64,000 bases of DNA from Biomphalaria glabrata (taxonomy: Eukaryota > Mollusca > Gastropoda > Planorbidae). A program made the translations under genes and the position numbers. The stretch lies in contig NC_074716.1 in the NCBI RefSeq assembly GCF_947242115.1, forward strand, positions 20,218,090-20,282,089, in the 5' to 3' direction. Position 1 is the stretch's first letter. Each line of letters opens with the position of its first letter. Of this stretch, positions 34,666-46,378 are shown in pieces. The notes below the pieces were generated by a model that saw only the letters and a program-made list of their open reading frames with translations, searched no databases and was not told the DNA's origin.

Positions 34666-37600
34666 TCATTTGATACTGCTAATCGCAGTAACCATATTAA
34701 TAAGAGCTAATTTAGCATCTGACTCCTTGAAGCAATCAAGGGAAGCAATAGCTTTGTTTCTGTACTGTACACATAAATCTTGACATTTCTCTAGGGCACC
34801 AGTTCTTCTGACCACATTTAAAAGCTGAAAAAAAAAAAGTATTTTATTTAAAGATCAATGGGAACAAATGATTTCTACTGTAAAAAATGTACATAAAAAA
34901 TTAACTAGTAATTAAATGTGAAATCATAATTTGTAAATGAATATAATTCAAAGAAGTTAATATCTTTTTGAAGAGTTCAGTATGCAGTGTTTAACAGATA
35001 CCAGTACCATTAATTAAAAACACATGTTAATATATATATATATATATATACACAGCTAAATATGAAAACTGAATCCAAATTACCTTATTATAACTATAAA
35101 CACTATCAGGACTATAATTTAATAAGTAACTCATTTCATCTTCTGATGCCAACTCTCTGAATAGAACAACAGGAGCTAAAGATCCTGGTGACTGGGATGT
35201 TTGCTCATCTTGGTTGGTGAATGAAGTAATTTCTTTACACAGCTAAAAATAAAATGCATTGAAAATATTATAATAAGCTAGAAATACAAGGAGAATCAAT
35301 GTAATTTGCTACATCTTAGCAAAACAAGTGTGCATTAAATACAATCATTAGAGACATCATATTTAAAAAAAAAAATACATTGGAGACTGCTAGAACTACA
35401 ACATCATTGAAAACATTGTAACTGAGTAGACAACAAAATGACTCTCTAACTTGTATTACATGACTTCATTTATCTCAATAGCCCTCTTACTTACATTGTC
35501 TACTTGCCTTAGAAGATGGTTTTAGCATATTATCATTTACCACACGTAGAGCCAATGATTCAGTGTCATATAAAAAGACATTTCATATTAAAAACCATAA
35601 TCCCTTGTCAAATTATAACTTACTTGTTGAGCATAGATAACATTTTCCCCAAAGGAGAATGCCATTTCTTCTAAATATTTGGAATGCCCTGCCAATGTCA
35701 TAGCTGACCGGCAGCTGTGTGCTAGAAGACTCCCTAAAGACAAACGTGTCTGTTTCAACCAATCTGTGAATCTTGTACTGATTTGAGATGTATTTGTTGT
35801 CTCAAATGTCTCTGTGAACTCGGCTGTCATCATGTCACCTATAGCTCTAGCAACAAGGTCAACAACCTATATCAAATAAAGTCAATCAATAGTCAAGTCA
35901 TAAAACTATTGGTATGTGCAAAACAATAGTCAGTTTGAAAGAGGTTCTGGACGAAATAAACAACAAGGCTTAGCCAGTGTGTAGTGCTAATATATATATA
36001 GGCTTCACCAGCCACATGAAATGCAGAGTTAAGGCCACAACCCCCTAGATGACAGAAGTGGTCATCACTGACTACAATGGATGAGCTAGAATTTGACAAA
36101 GTTCATTAAATAACAAAACATATTGCCATCTACTGCATTCTTCAGAAAAGAAGGACAACTAAGTATGCAATAGATATGTGTCTAATTACACACAGTAGTT
36201 TTCAGTGCTGGCCTAATGAAGTAAATATTTATATTGACCATGTACAGAAACTAGGATTTGAATCAAATAAATCAACTCACATCAGGATTCCCAAGCTTAG
36301 CTAGACCACTGCAAGCTGATGACAATAAATAATCGCCACTCAGTACAGCCATCTTGTTGCCAAACTCCATATCTATGAGTGGTCCATCCTCTGGCACAAT
36401 GTCTTTCAGATTGACTATACCTTTATGGATCAGGCTGGCAGTATAAATTACCTCAGTAATCTCTGCAAGAGCTCTTTGACTGAAGATAGATAAAAATTAG
36501 AGTGGCTCAAGTATTTAGAATGTTTTTGATTGTGAACTTAAAGGAACACAAAATTTCTGTCAATTATTTTAACTAAATTTTTAACACTAAAGCTAGTAAA
36601 ACTTTATTAAGTCTCAATGAATTAAGAAAATAAGCTACAAAAATTATTTTTTCAATATTCATAAATTATAATCAGCGCTAACAACCATAATTATAGTAAC
36701 CTTGGGTAAACCCCACTTATCATGTCTTGTTCTGTGTAAGGTGCTTGTGAATTTGGACCTGCAGCCTTTGATACTAGCATTACGAGGAGTCCCCTAATTT
36801 GAAGATTATTTTTTCCGTCAAAGACCATTCCTCTGTAAAAAGTAATAGTAAAAAGTTTACAGAAATTAAACTTAAAAAATACATCCATTCTTATTTAAAT
36901 TGATGTTTTTGTTGAAAACTTAAACATTTTAATTTATAACAATTACAAACATTTTGAAAATACTATTTTTACTTTTATTTAAATGCCTTGTATGAAAGTT
37001 TGTTTATTTGGGTAGAATACAAAAGATAATACAACCAAATCTTGAAACCATGATCCATATTAATACAACATAAAATTATTAAAATTAAATTTTGAATTTA
37101 TTTTTCAGAAGAAAGTTAATTCTTGCATATAAATGTTTTTTGAGAAAAAGTCTTCCTCATGTGCACAAGGAATATTTCTGTCAAGCACAATTAAAGTTTT
37201 CTTCAATTAAAAAAAGACAAAAATGATGTAACCCTTGACCCCAAAACACAATGTATCAGAGCGAACTAAGCAAGTCTTGTCTCCTCTGCATATATACCAA
37301 GTATAAACCTCAGTCAGAATTAACATTAGCTGAAAAACTTGATTGGTTACCTGCATGAAATCAAACAATCATCAAGCAATAGTCTGTGACGATTAGTTCT
37401 TGTCTTTATTTTCAGCCATGTAAATCTATTGTAATGACTCTCTCTATCCAGACTCTCTGCAAACACTGCATCACACGACACAATCAACTCGAAGAACTTG
37501 ACAACTTAGGGCTCAAAAAATATGTGACACTTTAATGTCTAAAAAATCCCAGCCAATACTGTAGAATTGGGAATATGTAAAACTGACTTCACAAAAGCTT

Positions 37601-39049
37601 CTCTGTAGATAACCGTACTGCTGTACCAAACTCTATTGGCCTCTCCCTGGGCTCAACTGTTCTGGACCAACTTCACACTGGACTCACTGTGCCGAAGTTG
37701 TGAATCGTGACTTCTACTACTCTTGAAGTAACTCTCAATCCAAACTAAACAATCTTGACTGTGACACCTTTGCTATTTACATAGGGTCCCCAAACTTTCT
37801 CGAAAATGATGGAACATTGCTAATCTGTTCTGGATGATGAAATGACCATATCCAACGTGACCGGCTTGCTTGCTGTGAATAACACAGATCTTTCCAGAAG
37901 CGTCACGACTCATCACCATTGATCCCTTGCCCATCGCTGGCTAGTGTTATGTAAGTTAACTGATTACATACATATATATATATTCATGATTACCCATCTC
38001 CGCATCTGCAATACTGTTATAACACAATAATGGGAACAGTCTTTAATAAGAGTATGTTACACAATAAAGAAGTATGACTGCATGTTGTGTATAGCAAGTT
38101 AAGACAGTTATTTGGACCAATATGATTGTGTCAGGATGTTGTCCAATTAACTGGAATCGACATGTTATGATAAACATGCTAAGAAACACTAATTTATAAT
38201 ATAGAGAACAAAATTAATATAGAGACACAAACATTAAATGTCCCTTCAATACGCATAGGAAGCATTATAGGGGCAGGTCAATTTTACTTGTTTCTGTATC
38301 TAAATATAGTACACCTGCGTACAGTATGGACAACAATGACAAACTAATTAAGGCCTCTCAACAACAGATGCCAGTTACCCATTAAAGCTGGGGGAAATTA
38401 GGGAATCCATATAAGAGATATAATTATTTAAAAAAACAACCATCAAATCAGAATTGAAGCTCAGGATCATTCCTTATGATTAGACAGCCAAACAATTTTT
38501 TTTTTTAATTCTTGCAACTTAAAATCTTGGTCACCACATCCTAAAATAGATCTCTATGATTAGATTAAATCTACAAAGTCTACATAAGTGAGTACATTAT
38601 TAAAAATTATTGGTCATATGCCTCATATGGTTATGTTACAATTTTATTAATTCTAGATTTAACAAAAACATCTTTTAATTTTATTATTATTTATTTCCAT
38701 AACAAAATAACCTTGCTGTTTTAAGAAGTGGATGTTTGGTGCCTACCAACTTCCTCATGTGGTACGCTATGTTGGAAACTTCATCTGACAAGAGGCATCT
38801 GAGACTAAGGAACGATGTAGGATAGCCAACAAGTTTTTCAGCATCTGAAACAGCTTTACTAAAACTTTTTGGTGCATCTCGATGCGACGCATACTTTCGA
38901 GTCTGAATTATATTTCTATTTGGAAAGTGAAGGCAATGACATTGGTTTGATCTTATTTTTGGTATTACATTTAAGTACTTAGTCAAATACACCAATGATG
39001 TTTCTGAATAAAGTTTAAAAAATATGCTTTCTAACGCATGTGACTGCAT
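34666..39049 (-). CDS. PDSS2: Decaprenyl diphosphate synthase subunit 2 (coenzyme Q side-chain synthesis)
   Basis: Six coding exons on the minus strand: 39049-38712, 36832-36701, 36479-36281, 35866-35624, 35242-35084 and 34824-34666; 1230 nt, 409 aa plus stop, all phases agreeing. Human PDSS2 is 399 aa. The family signature is clear: [20 protein letters not shown] in exon 1, [15 protein letters not shown] in exon 2, [20 protein letters not shown] followed by [20 protein letters not shown] in exon 3, and [20 protein letters not shown] in exon 4. No DDxxD motif is present, as is known for this subunit, which pairs with catalytic PDSS1 in mitochondria to make the polyprenyl tail of ubiquinone. 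The basic N-terminus with [11 protein letters not shown] fits a mitochondrial targeting peptide. The start is the first methionine of the open frame. It converges on the TRIM-like gene. The donor after exon 1 (AAG/GTTATT) is weak. Confidence 0.95.
35985..36095 (+). mobile_element. LINE 3'-end fragment (zinc-finger family)
   Basis: GGCTTCACCAGCCACATGAA and ACCCCCTAGATGACAGAAGT with GGTCATCACTGACTACAATGG parallel the 3' end of the LINE at 15320-15425 (CTCACCAGCCACATAAGG, CCCCTGGATGACAATAGTGG). It is a short piece in intron 3 of PDSS2. Confidence 0.7.
36833..38711. other. Intron 1 of PDSS2; no recognised element
   Basis: Mostly AT-rich, with a less AT-rich block at about 37420-37960 that may be an unclassified transposon remnant. 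No coding frame or terminal repeats were found. Confidence 0.45.
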
Positions 39050-39541
39050 TTTTGTTAGCTTCCTTTTTTTTCTTTATCGCATTCTAGCAGTCAATATATC
39101 TACACTCTTCTAATAATAAGTAGACTCGATCTGATAGTAATAGATCTAGAATCTAGGTTTGGAGTCTAGTATTACTAAGTATTAGGTCAGGTCATGCCAT
39201 GGTTAGATCTAGGTTGTTTATTTATCTAGCAGGGTGCCTCTACTTGTCTAAACATATTTTAAAAAAATCAAAATTTGAAACATTTCAACAGATTAAGTGA
39301 ATATAAATCTAAATATTAATTTAGAACTTATTTAGAGCTGTAGTTTTTTTTTAAAGCTGTTGATATTTGTTATAATATCCAATCTCAAGCATTTCATTTG
39401 CCAAAGAGATCTAGATATATTATATTAACTGCTGGATACTTAATGTTTCGACAATTGGAGTTTTTTTTTTTAATAAAAGGGAAATAACCAACATAAATCA
39501 TATTTCTCAAAGAAATATACGGTATCAGTTTATATATATAT
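39050..39541. other. Upstream region of PDSS2
   Basis: This holds the presumed 5' UTR and promoter of PDSS2 on the minus strand. It is AT-rich with scattered AGATCTAG motifs. No TATA box or start site can be assigned with confidence. Confidence 0.4.
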
Positions 39542-39549
39542 ATACTAGC

Positions 39550-40568
39550 GCGTTACCCCGTCAAAATAGCGCAAACAAAATAGCGCCGACAAAATAGCGC
39601 AGAAAAAATATATTTTAGTCATTTTGAAAGAAATACTTTAGGTATCGTAAAATATTAATAGAGCCAATATTTTTTTTTGTTTTAAAGTTATCATAATTTT
39701 TCAATCATTTTGCAGGAAACACTTTAGACATCTTAAAATATAAATAAGGAAAAATCATAATAAGGTAAAAGGAATAATTTCAAAATAAAACATCTATTTA
39801 CATTATAAAAGTGTACTTAGAAAACACGCAAAGATACTTGTCAAATTTACACATACACACACAAACTTTCACAAAGTTAAATTGTAGAAAATATCATGTA
39901 GAGATTCCATCACTGACTTGTTTCCGTACATTGGTAATATAGCTTCAAGTCGTCTGTTAAGTTGGAGGTACTTTGTCTTCCTTGCAGCTTTACTTCGTTC
40001 TCCAGCATTGTATCTCAGAATCGTGTTCTCAGTGTTTTCCTGTTCTCTGAGGAAGTGAGAGATTAACTTGTAGACCGTCAATAGACAGCTGAAATGCCTG
40101 CGTGCCATCCCGCCACTGAATTGTTTGTTCGTGGTAGATTCTCCTGTACACGATCCCTAACATTCCATAATGCTATCGGAAATCTTGGAGTCACTCTGCG
40201 GTTTCGTCTCTGGCGACCAATAGAGTTGTCCTACCAATAGTCATACAAATTCCTTACGCCCTGTTTTGATTAAAGAAAGATGCCGCAGATTTCTGATTAT
40301 AGTATAATTTTATATAAAATTTAAAGTACTCTCGTTCTCTGCAAATATGACATAATTTCAGATGTATTAATATTGAAAAAGATAGAGACATCAACAAAAA
40401 TGATGCCCATGACATTAAATTACTAATAATCCGGTACTTTTATAAACATCATATTATATATAAGTCCTCGCTATTCTGTCTTGCGCTATTTTGTCGGGAA
40501 ATTTCGCGCTATTTTGTCGGCGCTATTTTGTACGCGCTATTTTGTCCGCGCTATTTTGACGGGTCACC
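39550..40568 (-). mobile_element. MULE-like DNA transposon derivative with 14-bp iterated ends
   Basis: The left end carries CAAAATAGCGC at 39562, 39576 and 39590 (14-bp spacing). The right end carries the reverse complement GCGCTATTTTG at 40483, 40506, 40520, 40534 and 40548 (spacing 23, 14, 14, 14). The outermost bases are TTACCCCGTCAAAATAGCGC on the left and GACGGGTCACC on the right. Flanking ATACTAGC (39542-39549) and ATACTGGC (40569-40576) differ at one base and may be a target duplication. A minus-strand frame (40108-39869) encodes FLREQENTENTILRYNAGER and KYLQLNRRLEAILPMYGNKS followed by ESLHDIFYNLTL, which resembles the C-terminal tail of MULE transposases. The catalytic domain is absent, so this copy is non-autonomous. 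The family assignment is an inference from that tail. Confidence 0.75.
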
Positions 40569-40576
40569 ATACTGGC

Positions 40577-42209
40577 CATATGTTATCTGCGGCCCGCGGG
40601 TCTCAATATGCGTGTCACTGATATAGTACATTAGAATAGTTTGTGGGAAGCGTGGTCGAGAGGATGAGTACGCTTGAACTTGGCTTGGTAGACCTAGAAT
40701 GTCTAGATTTACAAGACTAGTTACTAGATAATTAGATTGAATTTAAGGTTCAATATAAACTTATTAATTATTTTATGTTAGTATATTTAATATCACCCAT
40801 ATAGAGCCTCATTTGCCTGTCCAATCACAGCGTGTTTTCACTGCGCATGTAAGGTTTGAGTGACACATGAATGGAACTATTAAAATGTCTGTCAACACGG
40901 CATCGCAGCTATAGCAAACAGTTGTAGATTTTTTGTCAAAATTTATTTTAAATATTTTTATTGTTAAGCTATGTAAGTTCTGTTATACTAAGTACTATAT
41001 TTACACACAAACAATGTTTAGGCCTATTATTTTTTTAAGAGAAAAAATCTTTTTATTATACATATAAGTCAGACATAATTTAAAACAACAATTAATAAGT
41101 AGTTTTTCATATTATCGCGTGAACTACAGTACAGCCAACCATTACTATAGAACACCAAACCAAAGAATTTTTTTTTTACGGAAATGTTTTATTCTTGAGG
41201 AATAAGAGATTGGCCCATTATAAAACAATTAGATCAATTAGATATTCATTATAAGACATCAATTAGGCCAGGTTCACATCTATAGCTAACTTCAAATTCA
41301 ATTTCACCTATCCTTTGGTTTACTGGATCGCTGAGGCACCACACAAGATCTGTTGATCTTTTTTTCTCCATTATTTTCTGTCATTTGTATTTGATAGAAT
41401 ATCATTCTGATAATATTGAAACCTGCCTTTTTACCTTCCTTGGTGGACCACTTCGGGGGCCGATTTTTAGTTTGTGTTTCCACACAAACTGTCTTGTAAC
41501 CCTGTTTTTTTTTTTTTTTTAATTTTCTTCTTACACACCAAAATGATCGTTTTCTGACATCAAACCATTAACAGTAGCCTTATAGTATAGGCTATAGTCA
41601 GTGCATCAGTTGGTATGTAGTAATTTATAACTTGTACAAGTAGACTATTACTTCAAGCATGTGAAATAAGCAACTCACACCACCATGCATCTAGGCATAT
41701 GTGACCCATGATGATACTGAACTTATGACAATTAGTAGAAAAAAAAGTAGCAGTTTTTATAGTTTCAAATGATTACTTTTGAATCCTTCATTCAAATAAT
41801 AATAATAAAAAAAAAAACACTACAAAATTTACTACAAATAAATCTCCTTTCGTCTGCCTAAATAGGCCTTATCAATAATTTTATATAAGCCTAAATATTT
41901 TTTCCCATCAGTTTTTAGGCCTATGGTCAAATTAGTAAATCGTACATCTGTCATCGTTGATTATAAAAATAAAATATAAAATTAAAAAAAAAAAAATGGA
42001 TTTTGGTTTAGAAAAAAAGTCGCAATTGTCAGAATTATACAAATCAAGATGACGATATTCAGGAGTGAATCATCTAGCCCATATTTTTTTTTAAATTTAG
42101 AGCTTAACAGATCCTTACTTCAGAAATTTAAAGGCTTCGAAAGAAACTGCGACAAACCGTTGAAATTTCAGACAAAATTCGTTTTTGTCAAGGAGCACTA
42201 TTGAGATTG
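40577..42209. other. Unannotated stretch with possible transposon scraps
   Basis: CTGCGGCCCGCGGGTCTCAA near 40590 resembles the GCGGCCCGC part of the hAT end at 3987. The block 41270-41505, less AT-rich, has the look of repetitive 3' sequence of a transposon but could not be classified. No host exon was recognised. Confidence 0.35.
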
Positions 42210-42567
42210 GTTTAGTCCAGGGCTGGCGAACCTATGGAACGCGTGCCCACGGTGGCACGCGAAACGATTTTGTGTGGCACGCGACGACGATGATATTAAT
42301 GTGAGCTTGCGCTTCCTGAGCTAGTTTTATATGTATTTTTGTTGTATAGGTTAGAGCTATTTTTATATATTTTATTTTTATAGGTTAGTGTCAGATTTTA
42401 TAATTGTACTTCCGCATATTTATACAGGTTAGTGCGGGATAGTATAAAAGTGATGTACTACATGCTGTCTAAAAACAGTTAAATGTACAGTTGACCAGTG
42501 GTCAATATAGTATGTCTGTGTGACAGCTGAAGATCTTTGTGGTCTGACGTGTAATTATTTTATTATT

Positions 42568-44838
42568 CTGTACCTGACCATGAACTGCTAAGCTTGTGCT
42601 GGGAACAAGGAATGGTCCCCCAGGAATTGAAAGACTCCAACATTGTTACAATTTATAAAAATAAAGGCGACCGCTCTGATTGTAACAATTACAGAGGCAT
42701 CTCACTGCTTAGCATAGTCGGAAAGGCTTTTGCTAGAGTGTTACTAAAGCGATTACAGATCCTGGCAGATCGTGTTTATCCAGAGTCGCAGTGTGGCTTT
42801 AGGGCAGGAAGATCTACAACAGATATGATTTTCTCTCTGCGGCAGCTACAGGAGAAGAGCAGAGAACAAAAGCAGCCCCTCTTCATAGCTTTTATTGATT
42901 TGACCAAGGCCTTTGACCTTGTTAGCAGAAGCGGTCTGTTTGCTGTACTAGAGAGAATCGGCTGTCCAAATAAGTTAAGAAAACTAGTGTCAGCTTTTCA
43001 CGAAAATATGCAGGGCACCGTTCAGTTTGAAAGTTCTTCCTCCAGGCCATTTTCCATTAAGAGCGGTGTAAAACAAGGATGTGTACTGGCCCCTACACTT
43101 TTTGGCATCTTCTTCTCAGTCGTACTATCCAGTGCTTTTAAATCCCTGGAAGACGGAATATACATCCATAGCAGATCCGATGGAAGGCTCTTTAACCTGG
43201 CACGTCTTAAAGCCAAAACGAAAAGGCGTCGTATCTTGATAAGGGAGCTGCTGTTTGCCGATGACGCGGCACTCGTATCTCACTCACAAGGAGGTCTACA
43301 GAAGCTAGTGAACGCCTTAGCAGCTGCTTGTCAAGAGTTTAGCCTTACTATAAGTCTCTCCAAGACCGAAATCCTGGCACAAGACGTTGCAGAAATACCT
43401 ATAATACAAATTGGGAACCACACCCTTCCAGTGGTGCAGGAATTTACCTACTTGGGTTCAACAATTGTCAGTAACTTAGACTTAGACATCGAGCTGACAA
43501 AAAGGATAGGAAAAGCTACCACAGCATTGGCAAAACTCTCCAAGCGCGTCTGGGAAAATGGTAAATTGACCACAGCGACCAAAATCCTAGTCTACAACGC
43601 CTGTGTTGTGAGCACTCTCCTTTATGGCAGTGAAAGCTGGTCAACATACATGTACCAAGAGCACAGATTGAATAGTTTCCACTTGCGCTGCCTGAGACGC
43701 ATAATGGGCATCTCTTGGAGGGACCATGTCTCAAATCAGGAAGTTTTGAGACTGGCCAATATGAACAGCATGTATGCTCTCCTGACACAAAGGAGATTAC
43801 GCTGGCTCGGACATGTCACCCGCATGCCAGATGGTAGAATCCCGAAAGATATCTTATATGCTGAGCTTGTGGAAGGAGTCAGACCCAAGGGCCGCCCAAG
43901 ACTAACATATAGAGATGTCTGCAAGCGAGATATGAGAGCCTCAGGCATCAGTGAAAGTATGTGGGAAAACATAGCCAAAGACCGGAGTGCATGGAGACAG
44001 ACTGTGCGTGCTGGGACAACCCTTGCTGAGAACAAAAGAATTGAAGCGGCTTTAATCAAGAGGGAAAAAAAGAAAGCTGCCCTGTCTGCTAGCCCTAAAT
44101 CAGAGGCATACAAATGTACGAATTGTGGCAAAGTCTGCCGTTCTAGAATTGGCTTGATTAGCCACACCAGATTCTGCCCCGTCTCAAGATTAAGCCAAAA
44201 CCAGTGACTCACTTGGGCGCATCCATTGCCTTTCGAGACAAAAGGAGCCATATATTCTGTACCTGGGACGGCCTGCTATGATTACTGCTGAATGTAACTG
44301 CTGTTTTAACTGCTGTATTACTCTGCTGATTTAGTGAATATAGCTGCTTTTAGCTGCTGAATGTAACTGCTGTTTTAAACTGCTATAGATTATAGCTGCT
44401 GAAATTGCTCTGCTGGAATACATGCTGCTATTACACTGCTGTGCTATTATAACTGATATTACTCTGTTGTAGATCTAGATTTATTTTGTTTCTGTACTAG
44501 TTTAGTATAGCCTTAGTCAAGACTTAGTGGCTTACTTATAGTCTGTTTCTGTTCTTAGTGAATACTAATAGTAAGGTACTAAGGCTAAGGTGTTCTTGTT
44601 TTGGTTTTAGTTATGGGTTGGTTATAGTAGTAGAATATTGTAGATCTAAACTAGTTTATTCTGGTGTGTTTGTGCAGATCTAGGTCTAGTATAGTAGTTG
44701 TCTTGTTGTGATTTAGTTCTCTTTAGTTAGATAGTTGGTTTGATCAGTTTATGTTAGATAGTTGGTTTGGTTAGTTTGTTAGTGTTTGTAGTGGCGTAGA
44801 TTTAGAGGATTGTTTATAGTGGTTAGTGTATATAATAT
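42568..44838 (+). mobile_element. Non-LTR retrotransposon, 5'-truncated, with a long intact ORF (RT plus zinc finger)
   Basis: The frame is open from about 42570 to 44207 (over 530 codons) and contains YKNKGDRSDCNNYRGISLLS, the RT palm motif AFIDLTKAFD, GVKQGCVLAPTLF, the catalytic FADD box (LLFADDAALVSH), then the downstream region and a C-terminal finger CTNCGKVCRSRIGLISH. The endonuclease and the N-terminal part of RT are missing, so it cannot move by itself. A 14-bp direct repeat, ATTATTTTATTATT, lies at 42554-42567 and 44839-44852 and looks like the target duplication. The 3' region at 44285-44480 is rich in CTGCTG. It sits inside the hAT element. RTE-like affiliation is likely but not proven. 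The unbroken frame suggests a fairly recent insertion. Confidence 0.92.
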
Positions 44839-45994
44839 ATTATTTTATTATTGAAGTAGCGCTAACATCTGCCTACTGTTTAAATTTAATGTTGAGCAGA
44901 GAAAAGGTCCTCTCTCACTCGCACCAGCCTGACCTACTCACATTAAGAAATGTGTTCATTGGAAAAATCACGGATATCTCAAATTACTATAATTAATAAC
45001 GTTCAATTATTTCCGAGAACTGTAAATAATATGGAGGAAGCGCTAGTGGATCATATTCCATATAATTTGTTCATATGACTGTGTTTCATTTGGGGAGCAT
45101 AGGGCATAATAAATTTTTTCAAGACAAATCTCGTATTTGAACGAGATCTCCTTAGCTTCCGCCATTTTGTTGATACTTAAAACGTGTTGGTCTTACATCG
45201 ATTGCTAGCGTTGCCATCAATAAATTTGTATCAGAATAATTACCATAACATGTCATTCTCAAAAATAAAAAAAAAATAAAACTTAATGAAGAAGAAGGAA
45301 GTGGCCGACCTTTTCAAGAGTGGTGGACTGAAAGATATGGAATGATTCACAGAGAAAACAAGAAGCCTTATGTGCCATGTGTTTGGAAAGTGTTGCTTGT
45401 CGGACATCATCAGTAAAACGTCATTATGAGTCCAATCACAGCTGGCTTTTAGGCAAAAGCGAGGATGAACAAAAAGAACATATATCGTGGGAGTTAAAAA
45501 AAGCGATTTCACAATCCAGTTCTTTTGTAAACTTTGTTAAAAGTTCTTCTAACTTAGTGGCTGCAAGTTTTGAAGCTTCAAAAATTATAGCTAAGCATGG
45601 AAAACCTTTAAATGACGGTGATTATATCAAGGAAGCAATGTTAGAATGTGCATCTTTTTTGTTTGAAGACTTTCAAAACAAGGATAAAGTCGTTCAGAGA
45701 ATAAAGGATTTGCCAATAAGCCGAAACACGGTTAAAGCGAGAGTTAATATTCAAGAACAAGTAAAGAAGGATATTAATGCATGTCAAGCCTATTCTATTT
45801 GCCTCGATGAAAGTACTGATGTGACATCGTCCGCTAGACTGGCCATCATTGCCAAATATAGCAAAGGAAATGAAATACACGAAGAACTAATACAATTAGC
45901 AACTTTACCAACGACAACAACAGGTGCCTCATCTAAACTGTTGCAACGTCTAGAAAACATCATTAAAAAAGCATAAAAAATTACACTCACAACA

Positions 45995-46378
45995 TTACCA
46001 CATTTAAAGGAACTTTTTGAACAAACGTGCCTAAGAAAAATCGAAAAAATTTTGGAAGACAACGGCCACCCGCTCCATCAGAACTACGTCAGGTCGTCGC
46101 GAAGTGGGCGACTGCTGTCAATCAAAACAAGAACGGAGCGGTACAAAAACTCGTTCGTTCCTCACTCGGCCAGACTCTATCACCGCCAATCATTGATCAG
46201 GGAACATGAAATGCACCAAGATACCTGTGTGTAGTCGCTGAATGAACTCTTTATGTTGTCTGTTGTATTTATGTGTATTTTTCTGTTGTGTTGTCTTTAT
46301 ATGAGAAACGAGTCCTTGTAATCACAACAAATTTCCGTAAGGATCAATAAAGCAGTCTTAGTCTTAGTCTTATATGTC
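45995..46378 (+). mobile_element. LINE 3' fragment with AGTCTT tail inside the hAT transposase gene
   Basis: The frame reads LRKIEKILEDNGHPLHQNYV and then RTERYKNSFVPHSARLYH, the C-terminal end of a Jockey/CR1-type LINE protein, followed by a short 3' UTR and CAGTCTTAGTCTTAGTCTTA at 46354-46373. It splits the hAT transposase frame between the CLDESTD and the TTDGAPSMTG blocks. The left junction is approximate. A shorter copy of the same family is at 4715-4787. Confidence 0.85.

Noticed and set aside
43516-44251. Minus-strand frames of 90 and 171 codons across the LINE
   Set aside because: They run antisense to the clear reverse transcriptase frame and are shadows of it.
46027-46234. Two overlapping 60-codon frames as short genes
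   Set aside because: They are the C-terminal tail of a LINE protein and its out-of-frame shadow, inserted into the hAT transposase gene.
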